NCBI RefSeq assembly: GCF_011801125.1
Contig: NZ_CP046171.1
Location: 2,542,001-2,606,000 of the forward strand
Length of the DNA stretch: 64,000 nucleotides
Reading direction: 5' to 3'
Source of the DNA: Nocardia brasiliensis
Lineage (GTDB): Bacteria; Actinomycetota; Actinomycetes; Mycobacteriales; Mycobacteriaceae
Shown here: positions 26,688-36,533 of the stretch, one piece after another
Numbering within the stretch: the stretch's first letter is position 1
How the letters are laid out: each line of letters starts with the position of its first letter
Made by a program: the position numbers and the translations under genes
Notes under the pieces: model-generated
Told to the model about the DNA's origin: nothing
Database searches by the model: none
What the model saw: only the letters and a program-made list of their open reading frames with translations

Positions 26688-27887
26688 TCACGCCTGGATG
26701 CCCGCGCGGAACTTCGGCACGCGCAGCGAGACCTTGGTGCCCGCGCCGGGCGCGGTCTCCACGATCAGGCCGTAGTCGTTGCCGAAGGCGGCGCGCAACC
26801 GGTCGTCCACGTTGGCGAGGCCGACATGCGCGGCCTCCCCGGAACCGGCCGGGCCCTTGCCGGTTTCGATGGAGTCCAGCGCGCCCGAGCGGAGCAGCTC
26901 CGGGTCCATCCCGACCCCGTCGTCCTCCACGCTGATCAGGCAGTCGGTGCCCGCGTCGGCGGCGGTGATGTGCACCGTGCCGCCGCGGGCCGCGCCCGCG
27001 AGGCCGTGCCGCACGGCGTTCTCCACCAGCGGTTGCAACGCGAGAAAGGGCAGCACGACGCCGAGTACCTCCGGCGCGATCTGCAACCGGACGTCGAGCG
27101 CGGCGCCGAAGCGGGCGCGTTCGAGCGCGAGGTAGCGCTCGATATTGCGCAGTTCGTCGGCCAGCACGGTGAATTCGCCCGCGGCGCGGAAGGAATAGCG
27201 GGTGAAGTCGGCGAATTCCAGGATCAGCTCGCGGGCCCGATCCGGGTCGGTGCGCACGAACGAGGCGATGGTGTTGAGCGCGTTGTAGATGAAATGCGGG
27301 CTGATCTGGGCCCGCAGCGCGCGGACCTCGGCACGGTCGAGCCGGGCCCGCGAGGCGTCCAGTTCGGCCAGTTCCAATTGGCCGCAGGCGTATCGGGCCA
27401 CCTCGGCCACCGCGCCGAGCCTGCCCGGCCCCGGCTGACCGGTGGTCACGACGCCGATCGCCCCCGCGACGCCGGTGCTGTCGATCAGCAGCGGCTGCGC
27501 GATGAGCGTGCGCCCGGCGTGCTCGCTGTGGCCCGGCCCGGCGACGAGCACCGGCCGCTCGCCGGTGACGGCCCGCTTGGCCGCCTCGGCGAAGTGGTCG
27601 GCGAGATCGGCGTGCGGCCCGTCCCAGGCGAGCACCGTGCCGTCGGGGTCGGCGATGCCGAGTGCCTCCGCGCCGGTCAGCACCCGCAGATGCGGCGCGG
27701 CCTCCTGCGCCGATTGGTCGGTCAGCCCGCGGCGCAGCGGAATCGCCGCCAGCGACGCGGTGTGCAGCGCGGTGTGCACCGCGCGCTCGGCCGGGGTGGT
27801 GACCACCCGGCGGGTGCGCGGCCAGATCACCAGCGCCCCGGCGATCAGGGCCGCCGAGACCACGAGGGCGACGACCGTCGCCGTCAT
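26688..27887 (-). CDS. LytS-type sensor histidine kinase
   Basis: The 399-residue kinase has one N-terminal TM helix (about residues 3-22), then a GAF-like sensory region to about residue 165 (TGAEALGIADPDGTVLAWDG, TLIAQPLLIDSTGVAGAIGVV). The His_kinase motif ISPHFIYNALNTIASFVRT has the phospho-His near residue 199. An HATPase_c domain carries LQPLVENAVRHGL, EDDGVGM and HVGLANVDDRL. The sensor lacks the multi-TM 5TM-LYT domain of classical LytS/BtsS, so it probably reads a cytoplasmic cue through the GAF-like part. It is 70 bp upstream of the LytTR regulator on the same strand. Confidence 0.9.
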   Translation of the reverse strand: MTATVVALVVSAALIAGALVIWPRTRRVVTTPAERAVHTALHTASLAAIPLRRGLTDQSAQEAAPHLRVLTGAEALGIADPDGTVLAWDGPHADLADHFAEAAKRAVTGERPVLVAGPGHSEHAGRTLIAQPLLIDSTGVAGAIGVVTTGQPGPGRLGAVAEVARYACGQLELAELDASRARLDRAEVRALRAQISPHFIYNALNTIASFVRTDPDRARELILEFADFTRYSFRAAGEFTVLADELRNIERYLALERARFGAALDVRLQIAPEVLGVVLPFLALQPLVENAVRHGLAGAARGGTVHITAADAGTDCLISVEDDGVGMDPELLRSGALDSIETGKGPAGSGEAAHVGLANVDDRLRAAFGNDYGLIVETAPGAGTKVSLRVPKFRAGIQA

Positions 27888-27932
27888 CGCGCACCGCCCG
27901 GCGCCGCACCAGCGTTCATCCGCCGATTATCG

Positions 27933-28382
27933 CTAGCCCTGGTACTTGTCGACGCGGAACTCGACCTCGCCGGGTTCGGGGAGGTGCGCGGCCCCGACAG
28001 TGAGCGTGGCGGTGAACGTGCCGAGACCGGGATGGAACAGCGCGGAACGTCCGCTGTTGCTCCAATATCCGGGGCCCTGCGCGGTCACCGTGAAGGTGCC
28101 GGTCTCGCCGGTCTCCACATTGCGCCAGTTCAGGGTGAGCGGCAGCGTGCAGCCGCCGACGCCGTACATCGTGGTGGCCACGCTGAACGCCGCGTGTTCG
28201 GGATAGGCGTTGCTGGTGACGCCGGAACTGACCGACGCGGCGCACAAGCCCTGGGTGAGCGAGTAGACCGTCTCGAACCGGTCGTAGAGCTGGGCGGCGG
28301 CCGGAGCCGCGGTGGCGACCATGGTCGCGACGGCGACGGCGGGGACCGCGGGAACGGCGAACAGTGCTTTGAGCGAATTCAT
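27933..28382 (-). CDS. Small exported protein of unknown function
   Basis: The 149-residue product starts MNSLKALFAVPAVPAVAVATMVATAAPAAA, a clear Sec signal peptide with an AAA-Q cleavage site, followed by QLYDRFETVYSLTQGLC. ATG 28382 is chosen for its GGAGG ribosome-binding site 5 nt upstream. The mature ~120 residues are beta-rich, with two cysteines (GLCAAS and GGCTLP) likely to form a disulfide. I do not recognise the family. It lies 45 bp upstream of the sensor kinase on the same strand, so it may be the first gene of that operon. Confidence 0.75.
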   Translation of the reverse strand: MNSLKALFAVPAVPAVAVATMVATAAPAAAQLYDRFETVYSLTQGLCAASVSSGVTSNAYPEHAAFSVATTMYGVGGCTLPLTLNWRNVETGETGTFTVTAQGPGYWSNSGRSALFHPGLGTFTATLTVGAAHLPEPGEVEFRVDKYQG

Positions 28383-28714
28383 CAACACCTCCGCAGGTTT
28401 GGGAACACTCGTGTCTGTCACTGCTGACTATGCCCCCGATTCCGCCGTGCCAGCCCCGATTCGGTGCCCTCGATTCCAGGGGCAGCGCGCGGGGGTCCGC
28501 CGGTGACCGACGTGCCCGCGCGCGTCGAGTAGGGTCGGTCGGTCCGCGCGGCACGTCACTCGCGGAAATCGGACTGCCCGAGAGTGTCTCGTCGGACGAG
28601 CCGGCGTGCGGCCGTTCGGACGCGCCGGTGATCTTCGACACCGACACGCCGGACGCTCCTGGGATGTCTCGATGCGCCGCGCGCGCCTCGAAAAAAATTT
28701 CGTACCGACGTGCC

Positions 28715-28720
28715 TAGAAT
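28715..28720 (+). promoter_or_regulatory. Probable dnaE1 promoter -10 box
   Basis: TAGAAT lies inside a small palindrome (GCCTAG-N5-CTAGGC) and would give a leader of about 37 nt before TTG 28764. An A-run (28691-28697) immediately upstream is unusual for this GC-rich region and could act as an UP-like element. The rest of the ~380-bp gap (28383-28763) holds no supported gene. Confidence 0.4.
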
Positions 28721-28763
28721 CGCTAGGCCAACCCCCGTCGAGACCTTGGGAGGAAGGACCGTC

Positions 28764-31700
28764 TTGGCCGCCTCGTCCGGATCGTTCGTTCACCTGCACA
28801 ACCACACCGAGTACTCCATGCTCGATGGTGCGGCAAAGATTTCGCCCCTGTTCGCGGAGGCGAAACGGCTGGGAATGAACGCGGTCGGGATGACCGACCA
28901 CGGCAATATGTACGGCGCGTCGGAGTTCTACAACTCGGCGAAGAAGGCCGACATCAAGCCGATCATCGGCATCGAGGCCTACATCGCGCCCGGCTCCCGC
29001 TTCGACACCAAGCGCGTGCAGTGGGGCGACCCCAGCCAGAAGGGCGACGACGTCTCCGGTTCCGGCGCCTACACGCACATGACCATGGTCGCCGAGAACG
29101 CGACCGGCCTGCGTAACCTGTTCAAGCTGTCCTCGCTGGCCTCGCTCGAGGGACAGCTCGGCAAGTGGGCGCGCATGGACGAGGAGATCATCGCCCAGTA
29201 CGCCGAGGGCATCATCGCGACCACCGGCTGCCCCTCCGGCGAGGTGCAGACCCGGCTGCGCCTCGGTCACGACCGCGAGGCGCTCGAGGCCGCCGCCAAG
29301 TGGCAGGAGATCTTCGGCAAGGACAACTTCTTCCTCGAGATCATGGACCACGGGTTGTCCATCGAGCGCCGGGTCCGCGAGGGCCTGCTCGAGGTCGGCC
29401 GCAAGCTCGGCATTCCGCCGCTGGCCACCAACGACTGCCACTACGTCACCAAGGACCAGTCGACCAATCACGAAGCGCTGCTGTGTATTCAGACCGGCAA
29501 GACGCTCTCGGACCCGACCAGGTTCAAGTTCGACGGTGACGGTTACTTCCTGAAGTCCGCCGAGGAGATGCGCGCGCTGTGGGACGCCGAGGTGCCAGGC
29601 GCCTGCGACAACACGGTGCTCATCGGCGAGCGGGTGCAGTCCTACGACGACGTGTGGGCCTTCAAGGACCGGATGCCGGTGTTCCCGGTGCCCGAGGGCG
29701 AGGACCAGGATTCGTGGTTGCGCAAAGAGGTCGACCGCGGCCTGGCGCGCCGCTTCCCCGGCGGCGTGCCCGAGGAGTACTACAGCCGCGCCTACTTCGA
29801 GCTGGACGTCATCAAGCAGAAGGGCTTCCCTGCCTACTTCCTCGTCGTCGGTGACCTGGTCTCGCACGCGAAAGAGGTCGGCATCCGGGTCGGTCCCGGC
29901 CGTGGTTCGGCGGCCGGTTCGCTGGTCGCCTACGCGCTCGGCATCACCAACATCGACCCGATCCCGCACGGTCTGCTGTTCGAGCGGTTCCTGAATCCGG
30001 AACGTCCGTCCGCACCCGATATCGATATCGACTTCGACGATCGCCGCCGCGGTGAAATGGTCCGCTACGCCACCGAGAAGTGGGGCAGCGACCGGGTCGC
30101 CCAGGTGATCACCTTCGGCACCATCAAGACCAAGGCCGCGATCAAGGACTCCGCGCGAGTTCTGTTCGGCCAGCCCGGTTTCGCCATCGCCGACCAGATC
30201 TCCAAGGCGCTGCCGCCGCCGATCATGGCCAAGGACATCTCGGTGGCCGGCATCACCGATCCCGACCACGAGCGGTACAAGGAGGCCGCCGAGGTCCGCG
30301 AACTCATCAGCACCAACCCCGATGTCGCCAAGATCTACGAGACCGCCCGCGGGCTGGAGGGCCTGATCCGTAACGCGGGCGTGCACGCCTGCGCGGTCAT
30401 CATGTCGTCCGAACCGCTGACCGACGCCATCCCGGTGTGGAAGCGGGCCCAGGACGGCGCCATCATCACCGGCTGGGACTACCCGTCCTGCGAGGCCATC
30501 GGCCTGCTGAAGATGGACTTCCTCGGCCTGCGCAACCTCACCGTCATCGGTGACGCGCTGGACAACATCAAGGCCAACCGCGGCATCGATCTCGACATGG
30601 ACAACCTGCCGCTCGACGATCCCGCGACCTACGAATTGCTCTCGCGCGGTGACACGCTCGGCGTCTTCCAGCTCGACGGTGGCCCGATGCGCGACCTGCT
30701 GCGCCGCATGCAGCCGACCGGCTTCAACGACATCGTCGCGGTGCTCGCGCTGTACCGCCCCGGCCCGATGGGCATGAACGCGCACAACGACTACGCCGAC
30801 CGCAAGAACGGGCGGCAGGAGATCAAACCGATCCATCCCGAGCTCGAAGAGCCGCTGAAGGACATTCTCGCCGAGACCTACGGTCTGATCGTCTACCAAG
30901 AGCAGATCATGTTCATCGCGCAGAAGGTCGCCAGCTACACGATGGGCAAGGCCGACGCGCTGCGTAAGGCCATGGGTAAGAAGAAACTCGAGGTGCTCGA
31001 GGCCGAGTACAAGGGCTTCCACGAGGGCATGACCAACAACGGGTTCTCCGAGGCCGCGGTGAAGGCCCTGTGGGACACCATCCTTCCGTTCGCCGGCTAC
31101 GCGTTCAACAAGTCGCACGCCGCCGGCTACGGCCTGGTCTCGTTCTGGACCGCCTACCTCAAGGCGAACTATCCGGCCGAATACATGGCGGGCCTGCTCA
31201 CCTCCGTCGGTGACGACAAGGACAAGGCCGCGGTCTACCTCTCGGACTGCCGCCGCCTCGGCATCACGGTGCTGCCGCCGGACGTCAACGAGTCCGAGCA
31301 GAACTTCGCCTCGGTCGGCAAGGACATCCGGTTCGGGCTCGGCGCGGTGCGTAACGTCGGCGCCAACGTGGTGTCCTCGATCATCGCCGCGCGCAAGGAG
31401 AAATCGCGGTTCACCGACTTCTCCGACTACCTGAACAAGATCGACGCCATCGCCTGCACCAAGAAGGTCACCGAATCCCTGATCAAGGCAGGCGGATTCG
31501 ACTCGCTCGGCCATCCGCGCAAGGGCCTGCTGCTGGTGCACTCCGACGCCATCGACGCGGTGATGTCCACCAAGAAGGCCGAGGCGATCGGGCAGTTCGA
31601 CCTGTTCGGCGGCGTGGACGCGGACGAGTCGGTGGCCTCGGTGTTCAACGTGAAGGTGCCCGACGAGGAGTGGGAGTCCAAGCACAAGCTGGCCCTCGAG

Positions 31701-32312
31701 CGCGAGATGCTCGGCCTGTACGTGTCCGGGCATCCGCTCAACGGCGTCGAGCACGTGCTCGCGGCGCAAGCGGATACCCAGATCCCCGCCATCCTGGAGG
31801 GCGACGTCAAGGACGGCGCGCAGGTGACCCTCGGCGGCATCCTCGCCTCGGTGAACCGGCGGATCAACAAGAACGGTCTCGCCTGGGCGTCCGCGCAGCT
31901 CGAGGACCTCTCCGGTGGGATCGAGGTGCTGTTCTTCCCGCAGGCCTACTCGGTGTACGGGATGGACGTGGTCGAGGACGCGGTGGTGCTGGTGAAGGCG
32001 CGGGTCTCGGTTCGCGACGACCGGATCTCGTTGATCGCCAACGACCTCGTCGTGCCCGACCTGTCCTCCATCGGCGTGGCCAAACCCCTCGCCGTCACCC
32101 TGTCCACCCGCCTGTGCACCCCCGACAAGATCGGCGAACTCAAGCGCGTGCTCTCCCGCCATCCCGGCACCGCCGACGTGCACATCCGCCACGTCGGTGC
32201 CCGCGACAAGACCACGCTGCTCAAACTCGATGACAGCCTGCGGGTCTCGCCGTCCTCGGCCCTGATGGGCGACCTGAAAGCCCTGCTCGGTCCGGGCTGC
32301 CTGGCGGTCTGA
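28764..32312 (+). CDS. dnaE1: DNA polymerase III alpha subunit, main replicative polymerase
   Basis: The 1182-residue protein is the catalytic subunit of the chromosomal replicase. The PHP domain opens at once with [19 protein letters not shown] (residues ~7-25), with metal-binding His residues that in mycobacterial DnaE1 give proofreading exonuclease activity. The polymerase active site [19 protein letters not shown] is near residue 418. The C-terminal OB-fold lies around residues 1000-1080 and beta-clamp-binding regions follow. TTG 28764 is chosen because AGGAAGGA precedes it and because the length then matches mycobacterial DnaE1 (1184 as I recall it). The upstream in-frame ATG 28710 would add 18 residues ahead of the PHP motif and overlap the promoter. 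Confidence 0.95.
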   Translation: MAASSGSFVHLHNHTEYSMLDGAAKISPLFAEAKRLGMNAVGMTDHGNMYGASEFYNSAKKADIKPIIGIEAYIAPGSRFDTKRVQWGDPSQKGDDVSGSGAYTHMTMVAENATGLRNLFKLSSLASLEGQLGKWARMDEEIIAQYAEGIIATTGCPSGEVQTRLRLGHDREALEAAAKWQEIFGKDNFFLEIMDHGLSIERRVREGLLEVGRKLGIPPLATNDCHYVTKDQSTNHEALLCIQTGKTLSDPTRFKFDGDGYFLKSAEEMRALWDAEVPGACDNTVLIGERVQSYDDVWAFKDRMPVFPVPEGEDQDSWLRKEVDRGLARRFPGGVPEEYYSRAYFELDVIKQKGFPAYFLVVGDLVSHAKEVGIRVGPGRGSAAGSLVAYALGITNIDPIPHGLLFERFLNPERPSAPDIDIDFDDRRRGEMVRYATEKWGSDRVAQVITFGTIKTKAAIKDSARVLFGQPGFAIADQISKALPPPIMAKDISVAGITDPDHERYKEAAEVRELISTNPDVAKIYETARGLEGLIRNAGVHACAVIMSSEPLTDAIPVWKRAQDGAIITGWDYPSCEAIGLLKMDFLGLRNLTVIGDALDNIKANRGIDLDMDNLPLDDPATYELLSRGDTLGVFQLDGGPMRDLLRRMQPTGFNDIVAVLALYRPGPMGMNAHNDYADRKNGRQEIKPIHPELEEPLKDILAETYGLIVYQEQIMFIAQKVASYTMGKADALRKAMGKKKLEVLEAEYKGFHEGMTNNGFSEAAVKALWDTILPFAGYAFNKSHAAGYGLVSFWTAYLKANYPAEYMAGLLTSVGDDKDKAAVYLSDCRRLGITVLPPDVNESEQNFASVGKDIRFGLGAVRNVGANVVSSIIAARKEKSRFTDFSDYLNKIDAIACTKKVTESLIKAGGFDSLGHPRKGLLLVHSDAIDAVMSTKKAEAIGQFDLFGGVDADESVASVFNVKVPDEEWESKHKLALEREMLGLYVSGHPLNGVEHVLAAQADTQIPAILEGDVKDGAQVTLGGILASVNRRINKNGLAWASAQLEDLSGGIEVLFFPQAYSVYGMDVVEDAVVLVKARVSVRDDRISLIANDLVVPDLSSIGVAKPLAVTLSTRLCTPDKIGELKRVLSRHPGTADVHIRHVGARDKTTLLKLDDSLRVSPSSALMGDLKALLGPGCLAV

Positions 32313-32341
32313 CCCGGCTCGATTGCGCCGGTCTGATTGCG

Positions 32342-32375
32342 CCGCGACCACTCTGGCCGGCCAGAGTGGTCGCGG
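32342..32375. terminator. 34-bp perfect palindrome terminating dnaE1 and the MFS gene
   Basis: Seventeen-base-pair arms meet with no spacer (centre 32358/32359). It lies between the converging dnaE1 stop and the MFS stop, so it should act on both strands. Confidence 0.75.
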
Positions 32376-32389
32376 GCGCTGTTCCAGGG

Positions 32390-33574
32390 TCAGTGGGTCA
32401 GGGCTGGGGCCGAGTGGCTGACGACGGGTGCGGCGGTGCGGGGGAGTAGCTGCTCGCACGTCACGGTGACCAGCGCGGCCAGCGCGACGGCGGCGCCGAT
32501 CCAGGCGACGGCGGCATAGCCGAGGCCGGCGCCGATGGCCAGTCCACCGAGCCAGGGACCGACGGTGATGCCGATGTTGAAGGACGAGACGTTGAAGGCC
32601 GGTGCCAGGGTGGGGCCGTCGGCGGCCAGATTGAAGACGCGGCTGTTGAGGGTGGGATTGGTGCCGAAACCGAAGGCGCCGAGCAGGAATACCAGCACCA
32701 CGACGGGTGCGGGGTACGCGGCGGTGAGGGCGAGCAGCACCGAGGTGACGAGCAGCCCGGTGATGCCGACGTAGAGGGTGCGCACGGGGTACGCGTCGGC
32801 GGTGCGGCCGCCCACCACGATGCCGAGCAAGCTGCCGACGCCGTACACCGCGAGCACGATCGGGATCCAGCCGTCGCGCAGTCCGGTGGTCTCGGCGAGC
32901 AGCGCGCCGAGGTAGGCGAAGCTGGCCAGCAGCGCGGCGGTGGCGAGCGCGGTGGTGGCATAGGCGAGCCAGAGCCGGGGATTGACCATGCTGCGCAGTT
33001 CTTTTCGCAGGTCCGGGGTGATCTCGGCGCGCCAGGCGGGAATCTTGGCGAGCACGCCGAGCATGGCAATGGTGGACATGATCGCGACGGTCCAGAACGC
33101 GGCACGCCAGCCGAGGTGCTGGCCGATCACGGTGCCCGCGGGCAGGCCGACGACGGTGGCGACGGTGAGTCCGCCCGCGACGATGCTCATCGCCTTGCCG
33201 CGCGCGTTCACCGGAACCAGCCCGATCGCGGTGGTCGCCGCGACCGACCAGAAGCCCGCGTAGACGAAGGCGCCGACCGCCCTGGTCGCGAACAGCACCC
33301 AGTAGTCCGAGGTCAGCGCCGCGACCACGTGGGTGGCGACGAAGACGGCGAGGAAGGCGAGCAGCGCGTTGCGCCGCGGCAACCGCAGCGTCGCGACGGC
33401 CAGCACCGGCGCGCCGACCAGCATGCCCAGCGCGAAGGCCGAAATGAGCAGTCCCGCCTGCGGAATGGTCACACCGAGGTCGACCGAGAGCTCGGTGAGC
33501 AGGCCGGAGAGCATCAGCTCCGAGGTGCCTTGGGCGAAGATGGACAGCCCGAGGATGTAGACGGCTAGGGGCAT
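32390..33574 (-). CDS. MFS drug exporter, Cmx/CmrA-like
   Basis: The 394-residue transporter has 12 TM helices. The opening YILGLSIFAQGTSELMLSGLL and TIPQAGLLISAFALGMLVGAPVLA are typical of the Cmx/CmrA chloramphenicol-efflux group, as is the GWRAAFWTVA segment near residue 155. Substrate range cannot be read from sequence, so chloramphenicol export is only suggested. The ATG has GAGAGG upstream. A 22-bp operator-like palindrome overlaps the promoter, and the tetR gene lies immediately upstream on the same strand, with a matching site in its own promoter. Confidence 0.88.
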   Translation of the reverse strand: MPLAVYILGLSIFAQGTSELMLSGLLTELSVDLGVTIPQAGLLISAFALGMLVGAPVLAVATLRLPRRNALLAFLAVFVATHVVAALTSDYWVLFATRAVGAFVYAGFWSVAATTAIGLVPVNARGKAMSIVAGGLTVATVVGLPAGTVIGQHLGWRAAFWTVAIMSTIAMLGVLAKIPAWRAEITPDLRKELRSMVNPRLWLAYATTALATAALLASFAYLGALLAETTGLRDGWIPIVLAVYGVGSLLGIVVGGRTADAYPVRTLYVGITGLLVTSVLLALTAAYPAPVVVLVFLLGAFGFGTNPTLNSRVFNLAADGPTLAPAFNVSSFNIGITVGPWLGGLAIGAGLGYAAVAWIGAAVALAALVTVTCEQLLPRTAAPVVSHSAPALTH

Positions 33575-33589
33575 CGGAGACCTCTCATA

Positions 33590-33611
33590 TTTTGGATCGC
33601 GCAGTACAAAA
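33590..33611. promoter_or_regulatory. Putative TetR operator before the MFS gene
   Basis: TTTTG-N12-CAAAA, 22 bp long, lies 15 bp upstream of the MFS start and covers its promoter region. It has 16 of 22 positions identical with the site before tetR at 34264-34285. Confidence 0.5.
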
Positions 33612-33672
33612 CTGGGGCAAAAACGTAGGGGCGTCGAGCTGTCGTGGTCGATCGCGAACCTGTTGTGGTCGA

Positions 33673-34245
33673 TCAGAAGGTGTCGAGTGCGGTCGTCGCG
33701 ATCGCGATCAGCGCGTCGCGGTCCGCACCGCCGCGGGCGGCGACGCGCATGCCCGCGATGGTCGCGTTCAGGAAGTGCGCGAGCTCGTCGGCGCTCTTGT
33801 TCGCGTCGATTTCCCCTGCGCGCCTGCCGCTTTCGAGTGCGCTACGGAGCGCGGCGAGGCGACGCCGCTGGTCCTCGCGCAGTGTGGCGGCGATCTGCGG
33901 ATCGTGCGGCGCGAGCTCGACCATCGAGTTGACGACCAGGCAGCCGAGCGGGTCGGACTCCGGCGCGTCGACCACCTGCCACAGCAGGGCGCGCATCTTC
34001 GCCTTCGCGTTCAGGTCGCTGTCGAGCAGTTCGAAGGTGGCGGTGTTCTTGACGGTCATGTATCGCCGCAGCGCCCGTTCGAACAGGTCGTGTTTGCTGG
34101 CGAAGGTGTTGTAGATGCTGCTGCGGCCCAGACCGGTCGCCTCGCACAGCGCCTGCGTGGAGGTGGCCTCGTAACCCGCGCTCCAGAACGCCCGCATCGC
34201 GGCGTCCACCGCGCGCTCCTCGTCGAACTGTCTCGGTCGTGCCAT
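33673..34245 (-). CDS. TetR-family repressor of the adjacent MFS gene
   Basis: The 190-residue protein has an N-terminal helix-turn-helix (MARPRQFDEERAVDAAMRAFWSAGYEATSTQALCEATGLGRSSIYNTFASKHDLFERAL, residues 1-60 in part), then a helical ligand-binding domain. ATG 34245 fits a leaderless promoter (TAGCGT at 34253-34258, minus strand, 7 nt upstream), and the longer in-frame extension is rejected. The paired operators suggest it represses both itself and the MFS exporter, releasing when an exported compound binds. Confidence 0.9.
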   Translation of the reverse strand: MARPRQFDEERAVDAAMRAFWSAGYEATSTQALCEATGLGRSSIYNTFASKHDLFERALRRYMTVKNTATFELLDSDLNAKAKMRALLWQVVDAPESDPLGCLVVNSMVELAPHDPQIAATLREDQRRRLAALRSALESGRRAGEIDANKSADELAHFLNATIAGMRVAARGGADRDALIAIATTALDTF

Positions 34246-34263
34246 GCGGGTCACGCTAGCACA

Positions 34264-34285
34264 TTTTGAACCGATCATTTCAAAA
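34264..34285. promoter_or_regulatory. Putative TetR autoregulatory operator
   Basis: The palindrome TTTTGAA-N8-TTCAAAA, with GATC at its centre, lies 18 bp upstream of the tetR start, just beyond its -10 box, where a bound repressor would cover the -35 region. Confidence 0.55.
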
Positions 34286-34326
34286 CGGGAGGTGCGCACA
34301 GGCTGAGCTGCATCGTTGGCAAGCGA

Positions 34327-34944
34327 CTACGCCGCGACCGCTACGCCGAGCGACTGCGCGGCCAGGAACCGGGGCGCGTCCTCGCCGTAGAAGACGTCGA
34401 TGTCGCGGATCTCGAAGCCCGCGGCGGTGAGCAGGCCACGGATATCGCGGTTCAGGTGGCAGCCGCCCGCGACGGCCTTCTGGATCGGATTGAGCCGGTG
34501 CTGCCACACCTGCACGCGGGCGTCGGGCGCGAGGCCGTGCTCGACGAAGTGCAGCGTGCCGCCCGGCGCGAGGACCCGGCGCACCTCCGTCAGCGCGGTC
34601 GCGACATCGGGGATGGTGCACAGGGTCCAGGTCGAGAGCGCGCAGTCGAAACTGTCCTCGGCGAACGGCAGCGACTGTCCGTCCAATCCGGAACGCTCGA
34701 TCGGCACCTTCGCGGCCGCGACCCGCTCGCTCGCCAGCCGCCAGCCCAGATCGGCGGGTTCGACCGCGCTGACCTTGTCGACGGTGTCCGGATAGAACGG
34801 CACGTTCAGCCCGGATCCGAATCCGATCTCCACCACCCGGCCGGTCAGGCCGGCGCACACCCGTTCGCGCAGCGGCTCGTTGAACCGCATTCCGCAGGCG
34901 AGGTCCACGATCCTCGGCACAACTCGGTCTCGATATAGGCCCAC
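34327..34944 (-). CDS. Class I SAM-dependent methyltransferase
   Basis: The 205-residue protein has the methyltransferase fold: motif I VVEIGFGSGLNVPFY near residue 38, acidic motif II AVEPAD near residue 60, SLPFAEDSFDCALSTWTLC near residue 92 and RVLAPGGTLHFVEHG near residue 125. The sequence GLYRDRVVPRIVDLACGM at the N-terminus is a conserved opening in this family. GTG 34944 therefore fits better than ATG 34980, and a GGAAGAG site lies 7 nt upstream. Substrate is unknown. Proteins of this type are often labelled as ubiquinone/menaquinone methyltransferase-like, which is not evidence of that role. Confidence 0.85.
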   Translation of the reverse strand: MGLYRDRVVPRIVDLACGMRFNEPLRERVCAGLTGRVVEIGFGSGLNVPFYPDTVDKVSAVEPADLGWRLASERVAAAKVPIERSGLDGQSLPFAEDSFDCALSTWTLCTIPDVATALTEVRRVLAPGGTLHFVEHGLAPDARVQVWQHRLNPIQKAVAGGCHLNRDIRGLLTAAGFEIRDIDVFYGEDAPRFLAAQSLGVAVAA

Positions 34945-35203
34945 ATGCTCACTCTTCCAGTACTCGCGCGATCTCGCCACGCCTGTTTCTGAGACGGACC
35001 GCTACCGGATCGCGAACGTGGTCCGGATCGTCCGGTGTCTCGAACGCGCTGGTCCGTGCGCCGCGGGGCCCCTAACGGCCCGACCGGCGACGTTTGCTGT
35101 GCCCGCGGACCCGAGAACGCACACGGGTTCGCGCGCCGTTTGCGGGAAGGTCACGAAACGTACTGTCCGAGACAGGTCCATTGCCGGGCGCGGGCGCCGC
35201 CAT

Positions 35204-35209
35204 TACCGT
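35204..35209 (+). promoter_or_regulatory. -10 box for the serine hydrolase gene
   Basis: TACCGT is followed by 6 nt and ATG 35216, a leaderless arrangement. The other ~260 bp back to the methyltransferase start hold no supported gene. Confidence 0.35.
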
Positions 35210-35215
35210 GGAAAG

Positions 35216-36466
35216 ATGAGCAACGATGCTGCGGGGGGTCCAGCGCCGATCCCCGACGGGACGAGCGGGCGCGCCACCGCCGAATTCGCGCCCCTGGTGC
35301 GCGCTTTCGCCAGGGCCTTCGGCCGGCGTCGCGGGGCGGGCGCAGCGCTGGCGGTACACCTGCACGGCGAGCCCCTGGTCGAGATCTGTACCGGATCGGC
35401 GGGTGGTGACGCACCATGGACGCAGGACACCGGGTCGATCATCTTCTCCGCCACCAAGGGTGTCACCGCCACCGTCATCCACCGGCTCGCCGATCGCGGC
35501 CTGATCGACTACGCGGCGCCGATCGCCGAGTACTGGCCGGAGTTCGGCGCGAACGGCAAGGACCGGATCACGGTGCGTCAGGCGATGACGCACAGCGCCG
35601 GGCTGTCCGCACTCGCCCCGATCGCCACCGGCCTGGACGACGTGCTCGATCACGAGCTGATGGAACAGCGTCTCGCCGCCGCGAAACCCGATCGGCTGCT
35701 CGGTGTTCCGGCCTATCACGCACTCACCTACGGCTGGCTGATGGCCGGTCTCGCCCGCGCGGTCACCGGCCGTGGCATGGGCGAGCTGTTCCGCTGCGAG
35801 GTCGCCGATCCGCTCGGCATCGAGGGCATTCACCTCGGTCTGCCGCCCGATCACGCGCGCACCACGTACGCGCCGCTGGCGGGCACGCACCTGAAGGCGA
35901 TCGGAAACCCGCTCGGCGCCTTGATCCTCGGTCGCAGCCACCGGATTCCCGGCGCGCTCGGCGCCGCGACGCGGTGTCTGTTCCTGCCCGGTCTGGAATC
36001 CATTCTGGAGGGCGAGGCCCCGCCGATCCTGCGCACCGAACTCGGCGCGGGCAACGGCGTGTGCACCGCGGCCGGCCTCGCCGCGATGTACGGCGTGCTG
36101 GCCAATGATGGTGTCGCGCAGGGCAAGCAGTACCTCGGCCCGCGAACCATGAAGGAGATCCGGCGGATTCAGACCTATCGGCTCGACAACGCGTTGTTCT
36201 ACGTCCCGATGCTCTGGCGGCTCGGCTACCACTCGCTGCCGATGCCGGGCGCGCGGGCCGGGTTCGGTCACATCGGTCTCGGTGGGTCCTTCGGCTGGGC
36301 CGAACCGCGCCTGGGGCTTTCGGTCGGGTTCGTGCACAACCGGCTGTCGGCGGCGCAGCTGTCCTATGACCAGTCCGCGGCCTTCTGGCTGCTGCCGCTG
36401 GTGCTCAACGGCCTGCGGGCCACCCGCCGTGTCCCGATCGAGACGACCGAGGCCGCGGCGGCCTGA
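35216..36466 (+). CDS. Serine hydrolase, beta-lactamase/class C-like esterase (LipE/EstB type)
   Basis: The 416-residue protein has the penicillin-recognising fold. The nucleophilic SxxK motif is SATKG near residue 81 (SIIFSATKGVTATVIHRLADRG). The second catalytic Tyr region is AYHALTYGWLMAGL near residue 165. A late His/Gly-containing block GFGHIGLGGSFGWAEPRLGLSVGFVHNRL near residue 345 corresponds to the third motif. Mycobacterial relatives are annotated as lipases or carboxylesterases of family VIII. There is no signal peptide, so a cytoplasmic esterase is more likely than a beta-lactamase. ATG 35216 begins just after a -10 box. Confidence 0.85.
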   Translation: MSNDAAGGPAPIPDGTSGRATAEFAPLVRAFARAFGRRRGAGAALAVHLHGEPLVEICTGSAGGDAPWTQDTGSIIFSATKGVTATVIHRLADRGLIDYAAPIAEYWPEFGANGKDRITVRQAMTHSAGLSALAPIATGLDDVLDHELMEQRLAAAKPDRLLGVPAYHALTYGWLMAGLARAVTGRGMGELFRCEVADPLGIEGIHLGLPPDHARTTYAPLAGTHLKAIGNPLGALILGRSHRIPGALGAATRCLFLPGLESILEGEAPPILRTELGAGNGVCTAAGLAAMYGVLANDGVAQGKQYLGPRTMKEIRRIQTYRLDNALFYVPMLWRLGYHSLPMPGARAGFGHIGLGGSFGWAEPRLGLSVGFVHNRLSAAQLSYDQSAAFWLLPLVLNGLRATRRVPIETTEAAAA

Positions 36467-36489
36467 GTCGGGCACTGTCTCGGCGACGA

Positions 36490-36524
36490 TTACGGCCGCA
36501 CTGCGGAAAGCGGTGCGGCCGTAA
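36490..36524. terminator. Bidirectional hairpin terminator
   Basis: Perfect 12-bp arms (36490-36501 and 36513-36524) lie between the converging serine hydrolase and ilvA genes. Confidence 0.75.
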
Positions 36525-36533
36525 GGTTTCGAC

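Noticed and set aside
28428..32459. 1343-codon open frame on the minus strand opposite dnaE1
   Set aside because: It is the mirror of a strongly biased GC3 gene. The product is His/Gly/Arg/Asp-rich with no recognisable fold, while the plus strand is clear DnaE1.
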